Below, one piece after another: positions 43,722 through 55,862 of a DNA stretch of 64,000 nt. The position numbers and the translations under genes are program-made. Source of the stretch: Whalleya microplaca. Its lineage: Eukaryota; Ascomycota; Sordariomycetes; Xylariales; Xylariaceae. The notes under the pieces are model-generated. The model did no database searches. It saw only the letters and a list, made by a program, of their open reading frames with translations, and had not been told where the DNA came from. The stretch covers positions 124,001-188,000 of the forward strand of contig MU385737.1 in assembly GCA_022497155.1 (NCBI GenBank). Direction: 5' to 3'. Position 1 is the stretch's first letter. Each line of letters opens with the position of its first letter.

Positions 43722-45483
43722 TTAATCCCTGATCGTGTCATCGGTATCAGTCTCATCCTCCTGCTCCGGCTCACGTTCCGATTCATCACTACTAGCCGCA
43801 TCATTCTCGCTCGCCTCCGGCAGATACCTCGTCGACACCGTGAACCCCAGCGCCAACAGCACCATGACAACCCAGACCATATACCCCCAGAGAATCCCCG
43901 ATTTCGCGCTGACCGCAAACAAACTCGCAAACAGCGCGGGCGAAAACGACCTCAACCCACTCACCAGCGTCAGCGCGAGCGCATTCAGCACGCCCAGCGT
44001 CTCCGGACTAGGCGAGACATCATTGAGCGCGAGCTGGACGCCGGTGAACGCCATACTGATGCCCGGCCCCACCGCAAGACACACGGGCGTCGCAATCCAA
44101 AACGCGACCGTCCACCCCTTCCACAGCAGCAGGTTGAGCACGGGCATGACGGCCATGAAGAAGGGGTAGGCGACGCCACACGCGCGCAGGACGCCGTTGG
44201 TCCCCGCGCGCCGCTGCAGCGGCGGGAACACGAGGAGCAGCCACGCGGCCTGCGAGAGCCCCGTCAGCCCCAGGAACAGCGAGATCTGCAGCGGCGCGAA
44301 CGCGAACCCGCCTAGGGATATCGGCGTGTACCAGAACACCGGCACGATCGCCGTGTAGGCTAGCCCCAGCAGCATCGCGTGCCCGTAGTTGTACAGCACG
44401 ATGCCCACGCCGGGCACCGCGAGCAGCTCGAGTGTTGATCTGGGCGGCGGTTTGGCGGGGGCGTTGGCTTCGGAGGGGGAGTGCGGCCCGGGGGTGCGCT
44501 TCAGCGTCTCCTCCACGAACAGCGCGCTCGTGACCACGGCCGAGAGCCCAATGCAGCCGGTGACGATGGACGAGAGCGCATAAGGGTACGTCTCAAAAAA
44601 CGCCACACCCCCGAACACCTGCGGGTACTGTTGCGCCGGGTCCGCGAGCGCGCCGCCGAGCAGGGGGCCGACGAAGATGCCGAGGTTGCCGGAGAACGCG
44701 AACCAGGAGAAGGAGCGGGCCTGGGTGCGCGGGGTGCTGTGCTCGGCGATCATGGTGCGGATGGTGACGATGGTGCCGGCGAACAGGCCCGCCAGGCACC
44801 GGAAGGCGATCATCTGCGCCACGGAGCGCGCGAGCCCGAAGAGCGACGTCGCGAGCGAGACGCCTAGGAGGCTGAATACGAGGATGGGCTTGCGGCCCAG
44901 GCGGTCGGAGGCGCGCCCCCAGATTAACATCACGGCCATTTGGGTTAGTGAGAAGAGGGACTCGATGAGTCCGCTGTAGAAGCCGACGTCTGCGTCGTCC
45001 ACTGTGGGGGGTGTGTTAGTGGGGGAGTCAGGATGCGGTTGGTGAAGGGGGAGCTGGGTCACGCGACCGGGATAGCAATGGCATAATGAGGGACGTAGAG
45101 ATTTGTATATAGAGCATAGAATCTTAGAACTGAAGTTCGGCGAGCTGTATATGTATAGTAGATATGAAGTGAAGTTCGACTGCCCAAGGAGGATTGAAAT
45201 AAGCTAGTGAGACGAAGTACTTACGGCCCCCATTCTCCTGCACCATCTGGTTGATATACGGGAAGATCGAGAAGAACGCTATAGGCTCGATGAGACGAGC
45301 GTAACAGAGGAGGAATATCTGCTTTTTGTCTAAGGGTTTGTCCTCGTGCCTATGGTGAGCTTCGTCTACGACCGCTCTGGCGGTGTGTGGGTCGCCAGCC
45401 GGCGCGACAGGCGAGTTCGCCAAGAGCGGTGTTGTCTCGCTCGTGGGCTCATCATTGCCTGGTGGTGAGCGGCCGGTTGTCAT
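43722..45483 (-). CDS. MFS transporter (major facilitator superfamily, multidrug/ZIFL-like)
   Basis: Two exons, 45225-45483 and 43722-45001, with a 223-bp intron, give 512 residues. The start at 45481-45483 (MTTGRSPPGNDEPTSETTPL) precedes a hydrophilic N-terminus. TM1 is in QIFLLCYARLIEPIAFFSIF. After the junction, VGFYSGLIESLFSLTQMAVM is TM2, and the MFS signature WGRASDRLGRKPIL lies between TM2 and TM3. About twelve hydrophobic segments follow. The tail is acidic (EREPEQEDETDTDD). The ARLIEP and GFYSGLIES motifs are typical of a fungal MFS group related to plant ZIF1-like and yeast drug:H+ antiporters. The substrate cannot be predicted. The long intron may hide a small extra exon, because TM1 to TM2 is shorter than usual here. 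Confidence 0.87.
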
Positions 45484-47211
45484 TGTGACGGTGTCAATGA
45501 GTGAGTGTATAACTGATGTATACCAATTGACTCGACTAGTGAAGAACAAAGAAAGCCTTGGTTTCGAGTCACCGACAATAGGGCGAGACTCGAGTTATAT
45601 GAAGCAGAATCTCACTTCAGACTCGTCACTTCCATCAGCCTAATCAGGCGGTCGAGGTGTGCGCAATGTAGGATTCCGAACTAACTGGAGTTCACCTGGA
45701 TGAGCTTATCCAGGGTTATCCCAACACTGAAGTCGTTGTTAAGTAAGCAGCAAGGCAGCTGGGCGATGAAGCGTCAGAGCGCAATATTGCGTGCGTAGGG
45801 TGCGGCTGACGGCTATAAGCGGAGACTTGCTCCATTCCCGGCGCCTTGGACCCTGAAGTCTGTGCTCTTAATCCCCACCGATCCCGTCATTCAGGGACAC
45901 TAATAGAGGCAGGGTCTGGGGCTCGATAAGTCGTAATAAGCTTTGTTATTACTTAAGCTGGTACGATGTGGAAAATGCCTTGGATGAGTATAAGAACTAT
46001 CGCATAACATCAGCATTGGCATATAATCATCACTCACCGCACTAACTACGATGTGGGATCCTCGATTTCTATACCTATGACGGAAACACGGTCTGAGTGC
46101 CGCTTTTCGACCGGAAGGATGAGTATCAATCTCGGTTGTTGAAATCTAGGATTTACTAGAATATGTTATCTCTTAGTTACTTAACTGAAAGATACCATAG
46201 ATGATACGATGCATTTACTGAAAGAATAGCCCCAGCGTAGGCCTAGAACATCTACTATGAACAGGGAGCTGATAGATGATACCCGATAGCTTATAGACAA
46301 GCTGAATTTGAGGCCGGAAGTCCCTTGGTTGGCATTGCTACACTATGCTACACTTTGCTGCAATAGAAGGATTCTAGCGTACTTGTGTACTATAAACCCG
46401 TTGAAGTTAGTACGACTATAAACATGGCAGTGATACACTCGCTAATAAGACCGTTGAGTCCATTATGTCCTTATAGGCAGGTTACATCGTTCGCATAGGT
46501 CCGAATTGTGAACACACTCGTTGAACCGAGATACCGATCCTGCTTTTGTCTCTGCCGTCCGGCCAATCAGCATCTATTCGTATCTATTCGTATTATTCCA
46601 CGCTTACGCTTGGCATAAATGCATTTTGTTGTCGGCTGATTTCCCAATTCGCTACGACTCCAAGACACCCTCAGTAAAATTCATGCAGTGTTCCAGTTCC
46701 AGCAGCAATGAGGGGAATACCCAGTCAACTGGAGACCCTTTTATTTTGACCTTCAATTCAGTGATAGGATTCTCGCTAACCTATATACTATCTCCTGCTA
46801 TGTACTTAACTCGACGCTAGACCTTATCTACCTACTAATATCGTGCAATTGACTCAAAAGGGCGGAACAGCTAAGCCTTGCTGAGGGGGATCTTCACTGC
46901 GGTCCGCAGATCGTGGATTCAATGACCTACCGAATCTCTTATCATAAGAGCCGTAAGACACTGCAGCCATAAGCCGAAGGAATAGAGAGTAGCAGCACGG
47001 CTGACTCCCATGTGGCACAGCAGAGAAGGTGTCGCATACATAGCGCCATTTACCTAGTATTAAGACCTATACTCCGGATTGTTTAAAATGCTGACACGCT
47101 CAGCACGACATTTCCCCTGGTTCCCACGAGCCTAACATTCCTTTCACATTGCAAGCAAGTTTCAGCTTCCTCCATTCAATACCTAGTCGTCGCAGCTTTT
47201 CGGATGATGCA
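45484..47211. other. intergenic region without a supportable gene
   Basis: This is the promoter region of both divergent flanking genes. ORFs (for example 46521-46820) are short and unrecognised. An ATG ATG CAA TGA mini-ORF at 47204-47215 overlaps the start codon of the next gene. Confidence 0.4.
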
Positions 47212-48714
47212 ATGAACGTGTATGCTTCGCTATCTCCGGAGCAGCTAGAGGAGAGACTCAATGGACCTGCGCTTCAACCGCCCAATGGCACCATATCGAA
47301 TTTCGATCATCCGCACAACAACAATGCCCTAGGTTACGCCGTTGTTTCCGTGTGCCTGACGCTGGGCACGCTGGCTTTCCTCACCCGCGTTTACTCGAGG
47401 ATATTTTGCCTGAAGAAGCTAGAGATTGAAGACTGTATGCTAAAGGCTTCTCTTATCTCCTCAGATACCATGAATTATGATCGCAGTCCATTCCTTCTAA
47501 CGATTTCTAGACCTAGGGTTAATAGCATTTGTATGGCACCCTCGCTTTTGAAGATCAATCGGTCGTGCGACCGTTAACAACTAAATCTTAGGGCCATTTT
47601 GTAGCATTCGGCAGTTTCATGTATCGATTGCTTCACAATATTGGCTTCTTCGTTCACCAATGGGATATCCGACTGAGAGATATTAGTGAGGTTTATTATG
47701 TGAGCCGTGGCTACTGCTCAAGTATTAGTTGGTCAAGGGGTTGTTAATCGCGAATAGGTCTTATACATAGGGTCCAACGTCTACGGAATATGTATAATGT
47801 TCATCAAAGCAGCAATCCTACTAGAATGGACCCGCATCTTCGTACCGTTACGCTCTCGCAACAGCTTCCACCGGACCTGCTTCATCCTCATAGCCCTCAA
47901 CACGCTATTCTACATCGCCTGGATCTTCGCGCAGAACCTTTACTGTATACCGCGCCAAAGGATTTGGGACGTTACGATAGAAGGCAAATGTATTAATAAA
48001 ACGGCCCTGATTGTCTCGTCCTCCACCATCAACTTCATATCCGACATTACCATCCTCATCCTCCCCCAGAGGATCATCTGGAATCTGCAGATGTCGAGAG
48101 CCAGGAAAATCGGGATCTCGTTTCTGTTCGCCATCGGCTTGCTGTACGTCAACCCTCCTGACCTACGTTCAGGGATATACCATCCCGTTACTAACAAAAA
48201 CACATCCAGCGCCTGCGCCGCTGCCGGCGCTCGATTAGGCACCGCGGTCCAATACTACGACTCCGCAGACGCAGCATACCAGATCGGCGGCTCCGGGCTC
48301 GCAACACTATCGGAGCAAACCTGCGGAGTCCTAGTCTTCTGTGTACCATCGGCCTCGAAAGCCTACCGCGGGACGCGGATCGCGCGAAAGCTCACCTCGC
48401 TCTTCAAGTCCGCACGGGGCGCCTCGTCCGCGGAGAGATCGGCGTCGAGGCTCGCGGCGCTCAACGCCGCGCACTCGTACCGCGAGATCGACAGCAACGG
48501 GAGCATGCACCTGGCGAAGCTGCAGCAGTGCAAGGGCCCGCCCTCGGACTCGACGGAGAGACTCGATGCCGGCGACGGCGGCGACGCCGTAAACCAGGAG
48601 GCGGGGATTGTGCGCACGACGCATTTCGCGACCAAGGAGCATTATATACCTGGTGGTGGGGATGTTGCGAAAGAGCAATTTCTGCAGCAGCATCCATGGG
48701 TCACGGAGGGTTAG
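47212..48714 (+). CDS. rhodopsin-like-domain integral membrane protein (SAT4/PTH11-like group)
   Basis: Five exons, 47212-47434, 47511-47530, 47592-47699, 47758-48143 and 48210-48714, give 413 residues with every phase matching. The second exon is only 20 bp (YLGLIAF) and has a TTCTAAC branch point just upstream. The assembled protein has a polar N-terminus, then TM1 (LGYAVVSVCLTLGTLAFLTR), KKLEIEDY, FVHQWDIRLRDISEVYY, IMFIKAAILLEWTRIFVP, and FISDITILILPQRIIWNLQM. This is the pattern of the fungal seven-TM family whose domain is often labelled rhodopsin and which includes PTH11-like putative receptors. The ~130-residue C-terminal tail is Ser/Ala-rich. No CFEM domain is present. The ligand and function are unknown; such genes are numerous in plant-associated fungi. 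Confidence 0.82.
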
Positions 48715-51093
48715 AGCTCGTTGTTTTTTATCATTATTATATCTAATTACATCTCAACACTTAAAGGCGCATTTGCAGTTAATTATACCCGGGTTGGTTA
48801 TGTCGCGAGAAGGCAGCACAGGCGGGTGTGAGATAAGGCTCTGGGGTCCTGGGGGTTCAGGGGTTTGGGTCACGGATACACGGGCATGAGACGACGACGC
48901 CGCCGTAGACCGGAAGTGTGCATTTGACGTTGCTCTGTACATTATGTTGCTGTAATGGGTGACCAAAAATACCATATTGCTGTTTCCTGATTACTTACCT
49001 ATTACATGAATTATAAAAATTCAGTAATATTGCCTAGTAATCAACTATGGAATCTACCAAGAGCTGACTAACATTTGGTGTCATCTCTATCATCACATCA
49101 TCAAGGCCCAAGGCAGGCTACAAGCTTGGCTTCCCGGCAGATTCTTGGCCCCCATCTTCTCAGGTACCGTTGCCGTGTCTGGTACCTTTTCTTGCCGACC
49201 TGGTGCGGTGACACAATTCTGTTATGGTCTTTTGTCGAGTTCTCGTGACCTCGTTAGGACCCTACATAAGATGTAATGCATCAGGGGTCATCCGATATAG
49301 CCGTGTGGTGTTTATTGCGTACGGGAAAGGCATAATTGCTGTACAGCAATTACATCGTTGGTTTTGCGGCAGTGTCCTATTTATTGCTTCGCCAATGATA
49401 CCATTATGACAGCCTGGGTCCAAGATATATTAGTGTCTACGATATGAGTTGTCCTTCACTACCTATTAGACATTTTGCAGCACGTGGCATGTACGCCGTC
49501 TCACGACATTCTCAACAATTCAGTGCCGAACAGTTATTAGTTACAAGACAAACAATAAGATCGGTATGCCGAGACCAGGACGCCTCGATGAAAATTTTCT
49601 TACTTGTGAGCACCAATTGAAAATTTCTGGGGGTAAGACGGTGCAACGTGGGCGTATGTAGGACTGAAGGTGTGCTGCGTCGCCTACCTAAGGTAGGGAC
49701 GGGCATGGCACGTGGTAATAGATATTAGGAGGGTAACATCAACAGCATGTACGCCACATATATTACACTAGACTAAAAATAGTTACTTACATACAATAAG
49801 ACGGCATGTCTTAGCGAGTATTTAATTACAACCGTTATGATACTGAAAACATTATATTGCCAAAGTATATTGCATACAATGATAATAACAATATTAAGTT
49901 GTACCGTAGCACCCTTGGGTCGGAGAGTACTGCGTGCCACGCATACCTCACAGTACAGACTCTTCCCCTTAGTCGAACATTACTCTATCAATCATTCGCC
50001 GTGGGGAACATGGCCCCTATCACGAGATACAGCACCGCAACAGTAAGTCGTGTATTGATAGGACATAATGATCTGAATGTAGGGGATCAAGAGCCCTTAT
50101 ATGCGAGTTACATTACTATTCGACGTATAGCCAATCGTCCTCATTTGCGATGATGCTGAAGAAATCATTATCTGCAGTATTAGAGTATAGGGTGGCCGGT
50201 TAGCGCCCCACGCCTAGCTATACGTGCAAGCCAAGGCAATGCTCTAGCTGACTCTAGTGACAATAATTTCCGAATAATAACGAGAAGACACATATAACCT
50301 GTGTCTCATCGATATGAGAGGTATACGTTTTTGATCGTTCTTGAGATGCTACTTTAGGTAATTTACTTTAAGGGGCCTAGATCCTCTTCTTTGTTCAGAA
50401 AATGGCGAGAGAGCACAATTCTAGTAGCGAGAAAAATGCTGATGCAGCTTAAGGTCAAAATTGATAAGAGATCAGGATATAGGCAATTTTTCTACCTTGG
50501 CCTCAGAGGGCAGGAAAAATTGCCAGCATCTTCAAAATACAGTTCTAATTTCCAAGATGTTTTCTATATATATACCCTGCTCCTATAATCCTCAAGATAG
50601 CCATCTTGACGTTTTGTTTTCCTAGTGGCATCTACAATTGAGGGTTAGTATTCTTTCAAAGTTCTAAAATCGTCATTCGCCATGCTTGTAAGTATGTCAC
50701 TACTTCAACTAACATAAAATATATCCTCTATAAGCAGAGACAAAGGTTGGGGTTCAGCTTGAGAGAAAGGGGTAATTATAAGTTGCACATGTCACATAGG
50801 GTAGTTCTGAATGAGTTTTGCAAACCCAATGTTTATATTTCAGTCAATCATGCTAACCAATGATTTTCGATATTCTATTAAATAAGGAATGTATGCAGTA
50901 TGCCACCCCGCTGTCCCAATGAATCAAATGCCCTTAACTCCATTGCCTATCCTGCTTCCCTACCCAAACCCTAATGAACGTCCCATAAGGTGCTGCAATG
51001 TCAAAACTCCATGCCAATCCAAAATAGATCAGAAAAGGGGTAAAGGTCTAAAAGATCTGCCGAAAGCTTCTGTGCAGTAGAGCACGACTGCTC
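48715..51093. other. AT-rich intergenic region
   Basis: No gene that I can support. ORFs are short and composition is AT-rich, especially at 49700-50900. A short palindromic GTACAGCAATTAC/GTAATTGCTGTAC-type similarity occurs near 49339-49352. This is the 3' flank of both neighbours. Confidence 0.4.
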
Positions 51094-52044
51094 TTAGAAG
51101 AACGACCTCGGCGCTAGGCTGCCTTCGAATCCACACCCTAGGCTGTTAGGGGCTTGCTCGGTAGGGATCCTCGCACCACATTTCGCATTCTGTCGGGTGC
51201 AGCAGCCCGAGGTACAGTCTGCGTCGCTGGTACACGGGCCCGTGATAAACTGCTGGCCGTTCTTCTTTCCAGCATTCTGGGCACCGGCCTCATTGGGGTT
51301 TAAAACGACAACTGGGTCAGCTCCCTGTGGTGTCTGACGGGCCTTCTGCCTACGCCTGAGGTTGGAGCGAGTCTCAGTGACGTTCTGAGCTTTCGATGCG
51401 GCCGGCGATAGCTGCGGCTGTTTTCCGGCATCGCCAAAGCCGCAGCCTGCCTTTCCAGCTTGAGTCTGTGCCCCTGGGCCCGAGCAGACGCCCATGATCG
51501 CCACTCCGGAACCCTGCTTGACAAATGCGCAGCAGGTTGAACCGCAGTCCGCCGAACTTTTACACTGTCCACCAATGAATTGCTGGCCTTTTCCGTTGCC
51601 GATATTCTTGTCTCCGGCCGGGTCGGGCTTAACCTGAGGTGTACCGGAACCAGGTACATCACCGGTGGGATTTGCAGCTGCGGGGCTCGAGGACGTCGGC
51701 GCAGCAGCACCATCGCCAAAACCGCAACCTGCCTTTGGAGCTACACGATCTACCTGTGCGCCAGAGCAGACACCAAAATCGGGGTTGAGGGCTCCTCCAC
51801 CTTGTGCTAAGAATGCACAGCAAGCCGGTTGCTCGGTGACATTCTCGCAATCGGCTGTGCTCTTACATTTTCCGCCAATACTTGACTTGTGTTGGCCGTT
51901 TCCAAAATTTTGATCTTGGGATGGGTCTGGGATTTGAGCGAAAGCCGCTACGGCAACTATGAAAGACATTAGTAACTCGATTCCGTGTTCAATGAAGGAG
52001 GGCCACTCACAAGCTAGAACTGTAGCGTATGTGATTTGGACCAT
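51094..52044 (-). CDS. secreted Cys-rich protein with three tandem BAS2-like domains
   Basis: Exons 52011-52044 and 51094-51956 (54-bp intron) give 298 residues. The junction restores a signal peptide, MVQITYATVLAFAVAAFA, followed by QIPDPSQD. Three homologous Cys-rich units follow, each with F-I-x-G-x-C, a C-x(5)-C step, a CC pair, a later Cys and a terminal GCGF motif: about residues 25-92 (IGGKCKSTADC...ACCAF...GCGFGD), 119-178 (IGGQCKSSADCGSTCCAF...GCGFGD) and 241-291 (ITGPCTSDADCTSGCCT...LGCGFEG). The linkers are Pro/Ala/Ser-rich, and the second contains a dibasic RRRQK stretch that could be a processing site. Single-unit members resemble biotrophy-associated secreted protein 2 (BAS2) of Magnaporthe. 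An effector role is inference. It sits alone in a gene-poor region, with a TATA box upstream. Confidence 0.82.
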   Translation of the reverse strand: MVQITYATVLACEWPSFIEHGIELLMSFIVAVAAFAQIPDPSQDQNFGNGQHKSSIGGKCKSTADCENVTEQPACCAFLAQGGGALNPDFGVCSGAQVDRVAPKAGCGFGDGAAAPTSSSPAAANPTGDVPGSGTPQVKPDPAGDKNIGNGKGQQFIGGQCKSSADCGSTCCAFVKQGSGVAIMGVCSGPGAQTQAGKAGCGFGDAGKQPQLSPAASKAQNVTETRSNLRRRQKARQTPQGADPVVVLNPNEAGAQNAGKKNGQQFITGPCTSDADCTSGCCTRQNAKCGARIPTEQAPNSLGCGFEGSLAPRSFF

Positions 52045-52131
52045 TTTGATTATTGTATAGAGTACTGAATAGGAGGCTCTGGATAATCGGGGATTTAAGC
52101 AGAAAGTTAGAAGTGTTCGATATGATGTTGG

Positions 52132-52141
52132 CTTATATAAG
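52132..52141 (-). promoter_or_regulatory. TATA box of the BAS2-like gene
   Basis: CTTATATAAG (palindromic) lies 88 bp upstream of the start codon at 52044 on the minus strand, a plausible TATA position with a short 5' UTR. The other genes in this window lack such a clear element. Confidence 0.55.
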
Positions 52142-54197
52142 GCGAGGATGCTGTTGATCTGGAGAGAAGAGACTGTGTTGTTGCATTGATCGGTGATCTT
52201 TGGGCGATCTCGAACATGTTTAAATACTAGAACGGAAACGTTGTTGGGTATAGGATATGTGATGTAAGTCAAGCGAGCCAAGAGGCTCTCTAACCCCTGG
52301 CTTCCGGGTGGGTGAACGACCGTGAGGCTGAGTGTGCCTGACTCTGTGACGCCTCAGCTACGCCCCCTGTTTGGTATGTTGTGCATCACCCAATAGAGAC
52401 AATTGACTACACAAGCCGATAGTCTCAGCCCGAGAGTATGGTAACATTCTCCCCTCGCAACGCCAAATAGATGCCGAGTCCAACCAACAACGGTTATAGC
52501 AACAAGACACTGAAAATGCAATCAATGAAACTAAAAATACTGCATTACGACCCAAGGCACACCTAACTGATGTGAAAAAGGCACCAACAAAATAGGCTTA
52601 GAGGAAAACACTGGGAAAATGTTACTACATGACTCTTGGCAATATTTTGCATGAAGGATATTTGTTCCAATTGGGCTTCTAGACGTTCCTCCTATTTTTC
52701 ACCTTACGACGAGCCTCTTGTAAGTCGTGTATCAGATATGTGCTCAGTAGTAGGTAAATATCTTCTATATGTCGATTCAGGGCACACCATTCTTGATGCA
52801 ATGGTCAAGGATGAGAATCCAATATCATCCGTCACTACAGAAGAACTAAGCTATTAGGGTATGATAAGAGAACTTGAGACTACTAGGTATAAATGCTTCC
52901 TTTCTAGAAGGCGATCACGAAGGCACAAGGCCTAGCCGATTGACTAGTTGATTAGAAGAAGCACACGAAACAGCATCGTGTATTCCTACTCCGTAGGAGG
53001 TTCGCTTCGGCTGCACGGCAGTCCGATAGGATCCGGCGGTTACGATAAATTTCGCGATCAACAAATCCATAGAAAACGTATATATTTGCACCTCCGACCC
53101 ACCACAAGCGATACACGTGGGGATTGACACAGTAGTTAAATACATATAATGAAGTATCATGGTGGACTAGAGCGCCAACAGCATACAATTTGATGAGATA
53201 ATGGTACTTATGAGAGACTAATGGGCTGCTGAATGATGTATCATTATACAACTGTTAGCAAGTTGGTATTCTTGTTGGTAGGATCGTTTAAGGGTAGAAA
53301 CTTTGTTCGTCGGAAAATTGTTACACTTCGAACACGTTGGGATGAACATGAAACCATCTCGTTAGTACATACATAGATATTAAGCTTATACTGCGTGGTG
53401 CAACATAGAGTACATTGCCGCTGACATGTCGGATCGAGAAAAGTTGTGTGGTAATATCCATCATTTTGTGCCCAGGTTATTGATATCGCGCTCACACTAC
53501 AAGTTGAATCGAGCGTCGTGTGAATATCATAGGCCTAAATATAGGCCTGGGAGTTTCGAACCAATTAAACGATGCCTAGTAGGTTAATATAGGATAAAAA
53601 GCCTTTGGTAGTAGTCCTGATACTACCATGCTAAACTACTTTGAAAGGGAACAAATTCCAAAGCCACGGCTGTGGAACTCAGATAATATTATATGTCATG
53701 ACGTCGGTAAGTAGCCGGCTTGTAATCTATTTACGAACCCAACTCTGCGCAACGCCAGGGCTAATCAAGCCTACTGTGCCACAAGGGAAGGCGGGTGAGT
53801 TCGCCGATGTGCATCATCCCAACCCCGAGATATCCCTTGCCTAACTGTGCCTAATATAGCCAAGTACCAAAGACCTGGAGTCTTCCGCCTTTGTTCCTAA
53901 GTATATAACATTTACCGATTTGTGTATGTGCGCTTTTTGGTAGCTCTGCAGTGTTAGTGCATGCGCTGCGGAGAATTTTTTTTTCAATCCAGGGATAAGG
54001 GTCAGCGGATGTAGATGTAATTCTGATGACTGATCTGTCATAAATTTGGTAATAGAAATAAGTATTATCTAGAGAGAAAACTCAAGAGTTATACTTGATC
54101 CAGTGAGAATAAGCCTGGTCTCCTGATAATGATTTGGTTGTTTTTCCGCAGGAACAAAAAATTTGTATTAGTCCTCCTGTCTTGTTAGCTCGTGCTA
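52142..54197. other. AT-rich intergenic region
   Basis: Upstream region of the BAS2-like gene and 3' flank of the P450 relic. ORFs are short, overlapping and unrecognised, and I see no element ends or tandem repeats. Confidence 0.4.
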
Positions 54198-54659
54198 CTA
54201 CTCTCTGCGAGCCTTGAGCACCAACATTGGGCCATCATGGTCTGCCACGAAGATGTCACCTAACTGATACTGTTCAGATGCTGCCCAGGGGTTTTTACTC
54301 CCCTCTTCCCCACCACTTCTCACCTTCCCACAATCTCCGGGCGCCACAGAGAAATCAGAATACCACATGGTCCTAGCTATGGTCATACCAGTCTCCAAGT
54401 ATGCCATCGACTTACCTGTACAGCTGCGGTCGCCTAAGCCAAAGGTCATCTGAGCACGTCGCATCGTTGCCCGTGCCTCCTGCTCATATGCGCTTTCAGG
54501 CTCCTCTCCATCTTCTGGCATCAACCAGTGCTCGGGCTTAAAGGGGAAAGGCTCAGGGAAGTATTCAGGGTTGTGTAAGACATTGTAGAGGTGTATGGCG
54601 ACCTTGGTGCCGCGAGGAATCATATGATAATCCACCACAAATGGGCTCCAATGAAGATG
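54198..54659 (-). pseudogene. cytochrome P450 relic (C-terminal third only)
   Basis: The minus-strand frame is open for about 153 codons after an in-frame TAG at 54660-54662. It encodes DYHMIPRGTKVAIHLYNVLH, YFPEPFPFKPEHWLMPEDGE and the haem-binding loop FGLGDRSCTGKSMAYLE, which fits the F-x-x-G-x-R-x-C-x-G consensus with the cysteine ligand present. The region for the I-helix and ExxR motif is missing: upstream sequence has stops and no P450 motif in any frame I read. A full P450 is about 500 residues, so this is a truncated remnant, although expression as a spliced exon of something else cannot be excluded. Confidence 0.75.
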
Positions 54660-54662
54660 CTA

Positions 54663-55043
54663 TGGCATTGAATATTCAGAGCTAGCTAGAACAGCCTTCA
54701 GTGATGTGCCACATCTGTCTGGTGCATAAAGGTCTTGCATAATACATCCTGTTGCCGACCTACGGTAGGAGAATGTCTCTATTCTTTATCACGAACCTCT
54801 CCCATGTGTACAAGCCAAAGGTATTGACTGGTTTGCTTGCAGATACAAAATTTGAACTCTAATAAATGATCAAAGGACCAGATATAAGAGACACTATAGT
54901 AGGGCCCTGTGGCAGAAAGTCTAGTTTCATTCAACCAATTGTTTCAAGCTTGCAAAGAGATGATTTAGAGGGGAAACGGCCAAAGGCTCCTTGTATATAT
55001 TCCGTACCTCTTTAAAGTCCAACAAACTTATGACCATATCTCA
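54663..55043. other. intergenic between P450 relic and MYND gene
   Basis: It contains the expected but missing upstream part of the P450, not recognisable here, and the promoter of the MYND gene. Confidence 0.4.
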
Positions 55044-55862
55044 ATGATAGCAGCAACCATGTCTACCAAACTTGCTAACTTTCGAGAGGATGCTCATTTC
55101 CCACGCTTTTCCAGCCTTCCAACAGAAGATGACGACTTTGTTGATAGGGAGGTATACACAATTATAGAAGATTTCGTTCTAAGACCTCCTAAGCATTGGT
55201 GTTTCCTGGGTGGGATCATCAACTGGGACCTATCAACCCTCCATCTTGAAGTCTACGACAAAACTGGCCAACGTATCACCGTCGACCTACACCACTATTT
55301 CCGGTATACACCGCTTTCGCCAGGGTTAAAGCGTGGCAACACCGCGGCGATTCTATATGCTCTTCAATGTGACAACTCGCAGTATTGGATTGATGTTCAC
55401 CGCCTGGGCCGCCTGGGGATGCGTTTCAAGGTGGGCGGCCTATTCTTAGCAGGTGTTAGAGTGATTATGATACTAACGAGGGCAAGATCTTCCCCATTAA
55501 AATTAAAAAATCTACTTCAGTTAAACGACAAGGTCCAGATATACTGTACAGCTGTTGATAGAATACGGAGTTGTCACGGGTGCGGTGAGAAAAGGAGGGA
55601 CCTCAAGATGTGTGCTGGGTGTGGCTTCTTCTGGTATTGCAACAAGGTGAGTGAACCGGCTTTGAGTGATGATGGAGGCTAATCAGAGAAGAAATGCCAG
55701 AATACTGCCTGGCGTGAGAAAGGCCACAAGGCTGACTGCAAAGTGCTCAGAGATCCAGATCTACAAGCGATGTTCCGGTTACGATGGGATGCGTTTTGTG
55801 ATTATTTCAGTTTCACCATGGCACCGCCTTCTGAACCGCATGTGGTAGCTTATGAAACATGA
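55044..55862 (+). CDS. MYND-type zinc-finger protein
   Basis: Exons 55044-55646 and 55692-55862, with a 45-bp intron (GTGAGT donor, GAGAAG acceptor), give 257 residues. The acceptor is an unusual AAG, chosen because it alone restores the MYND spacing: CHGCGEKRRDLKMCAGCGFF, then YCNKKCQNTAWREKGHKADC. The finger spans about residues 175-221 near the C-terminus. The first 170 residues (REVYTIIEDFVLRPPKHWCF, LHLEVYDKTGQRITVDLHHY) show no domain I recognise but match the general style of fungal MYND proteins of unknown function. MYND fingers mediate protein-protein contacts. If the intron is retained, the protein ends early with VSEPALSDDGG. Confidence 0.75.
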
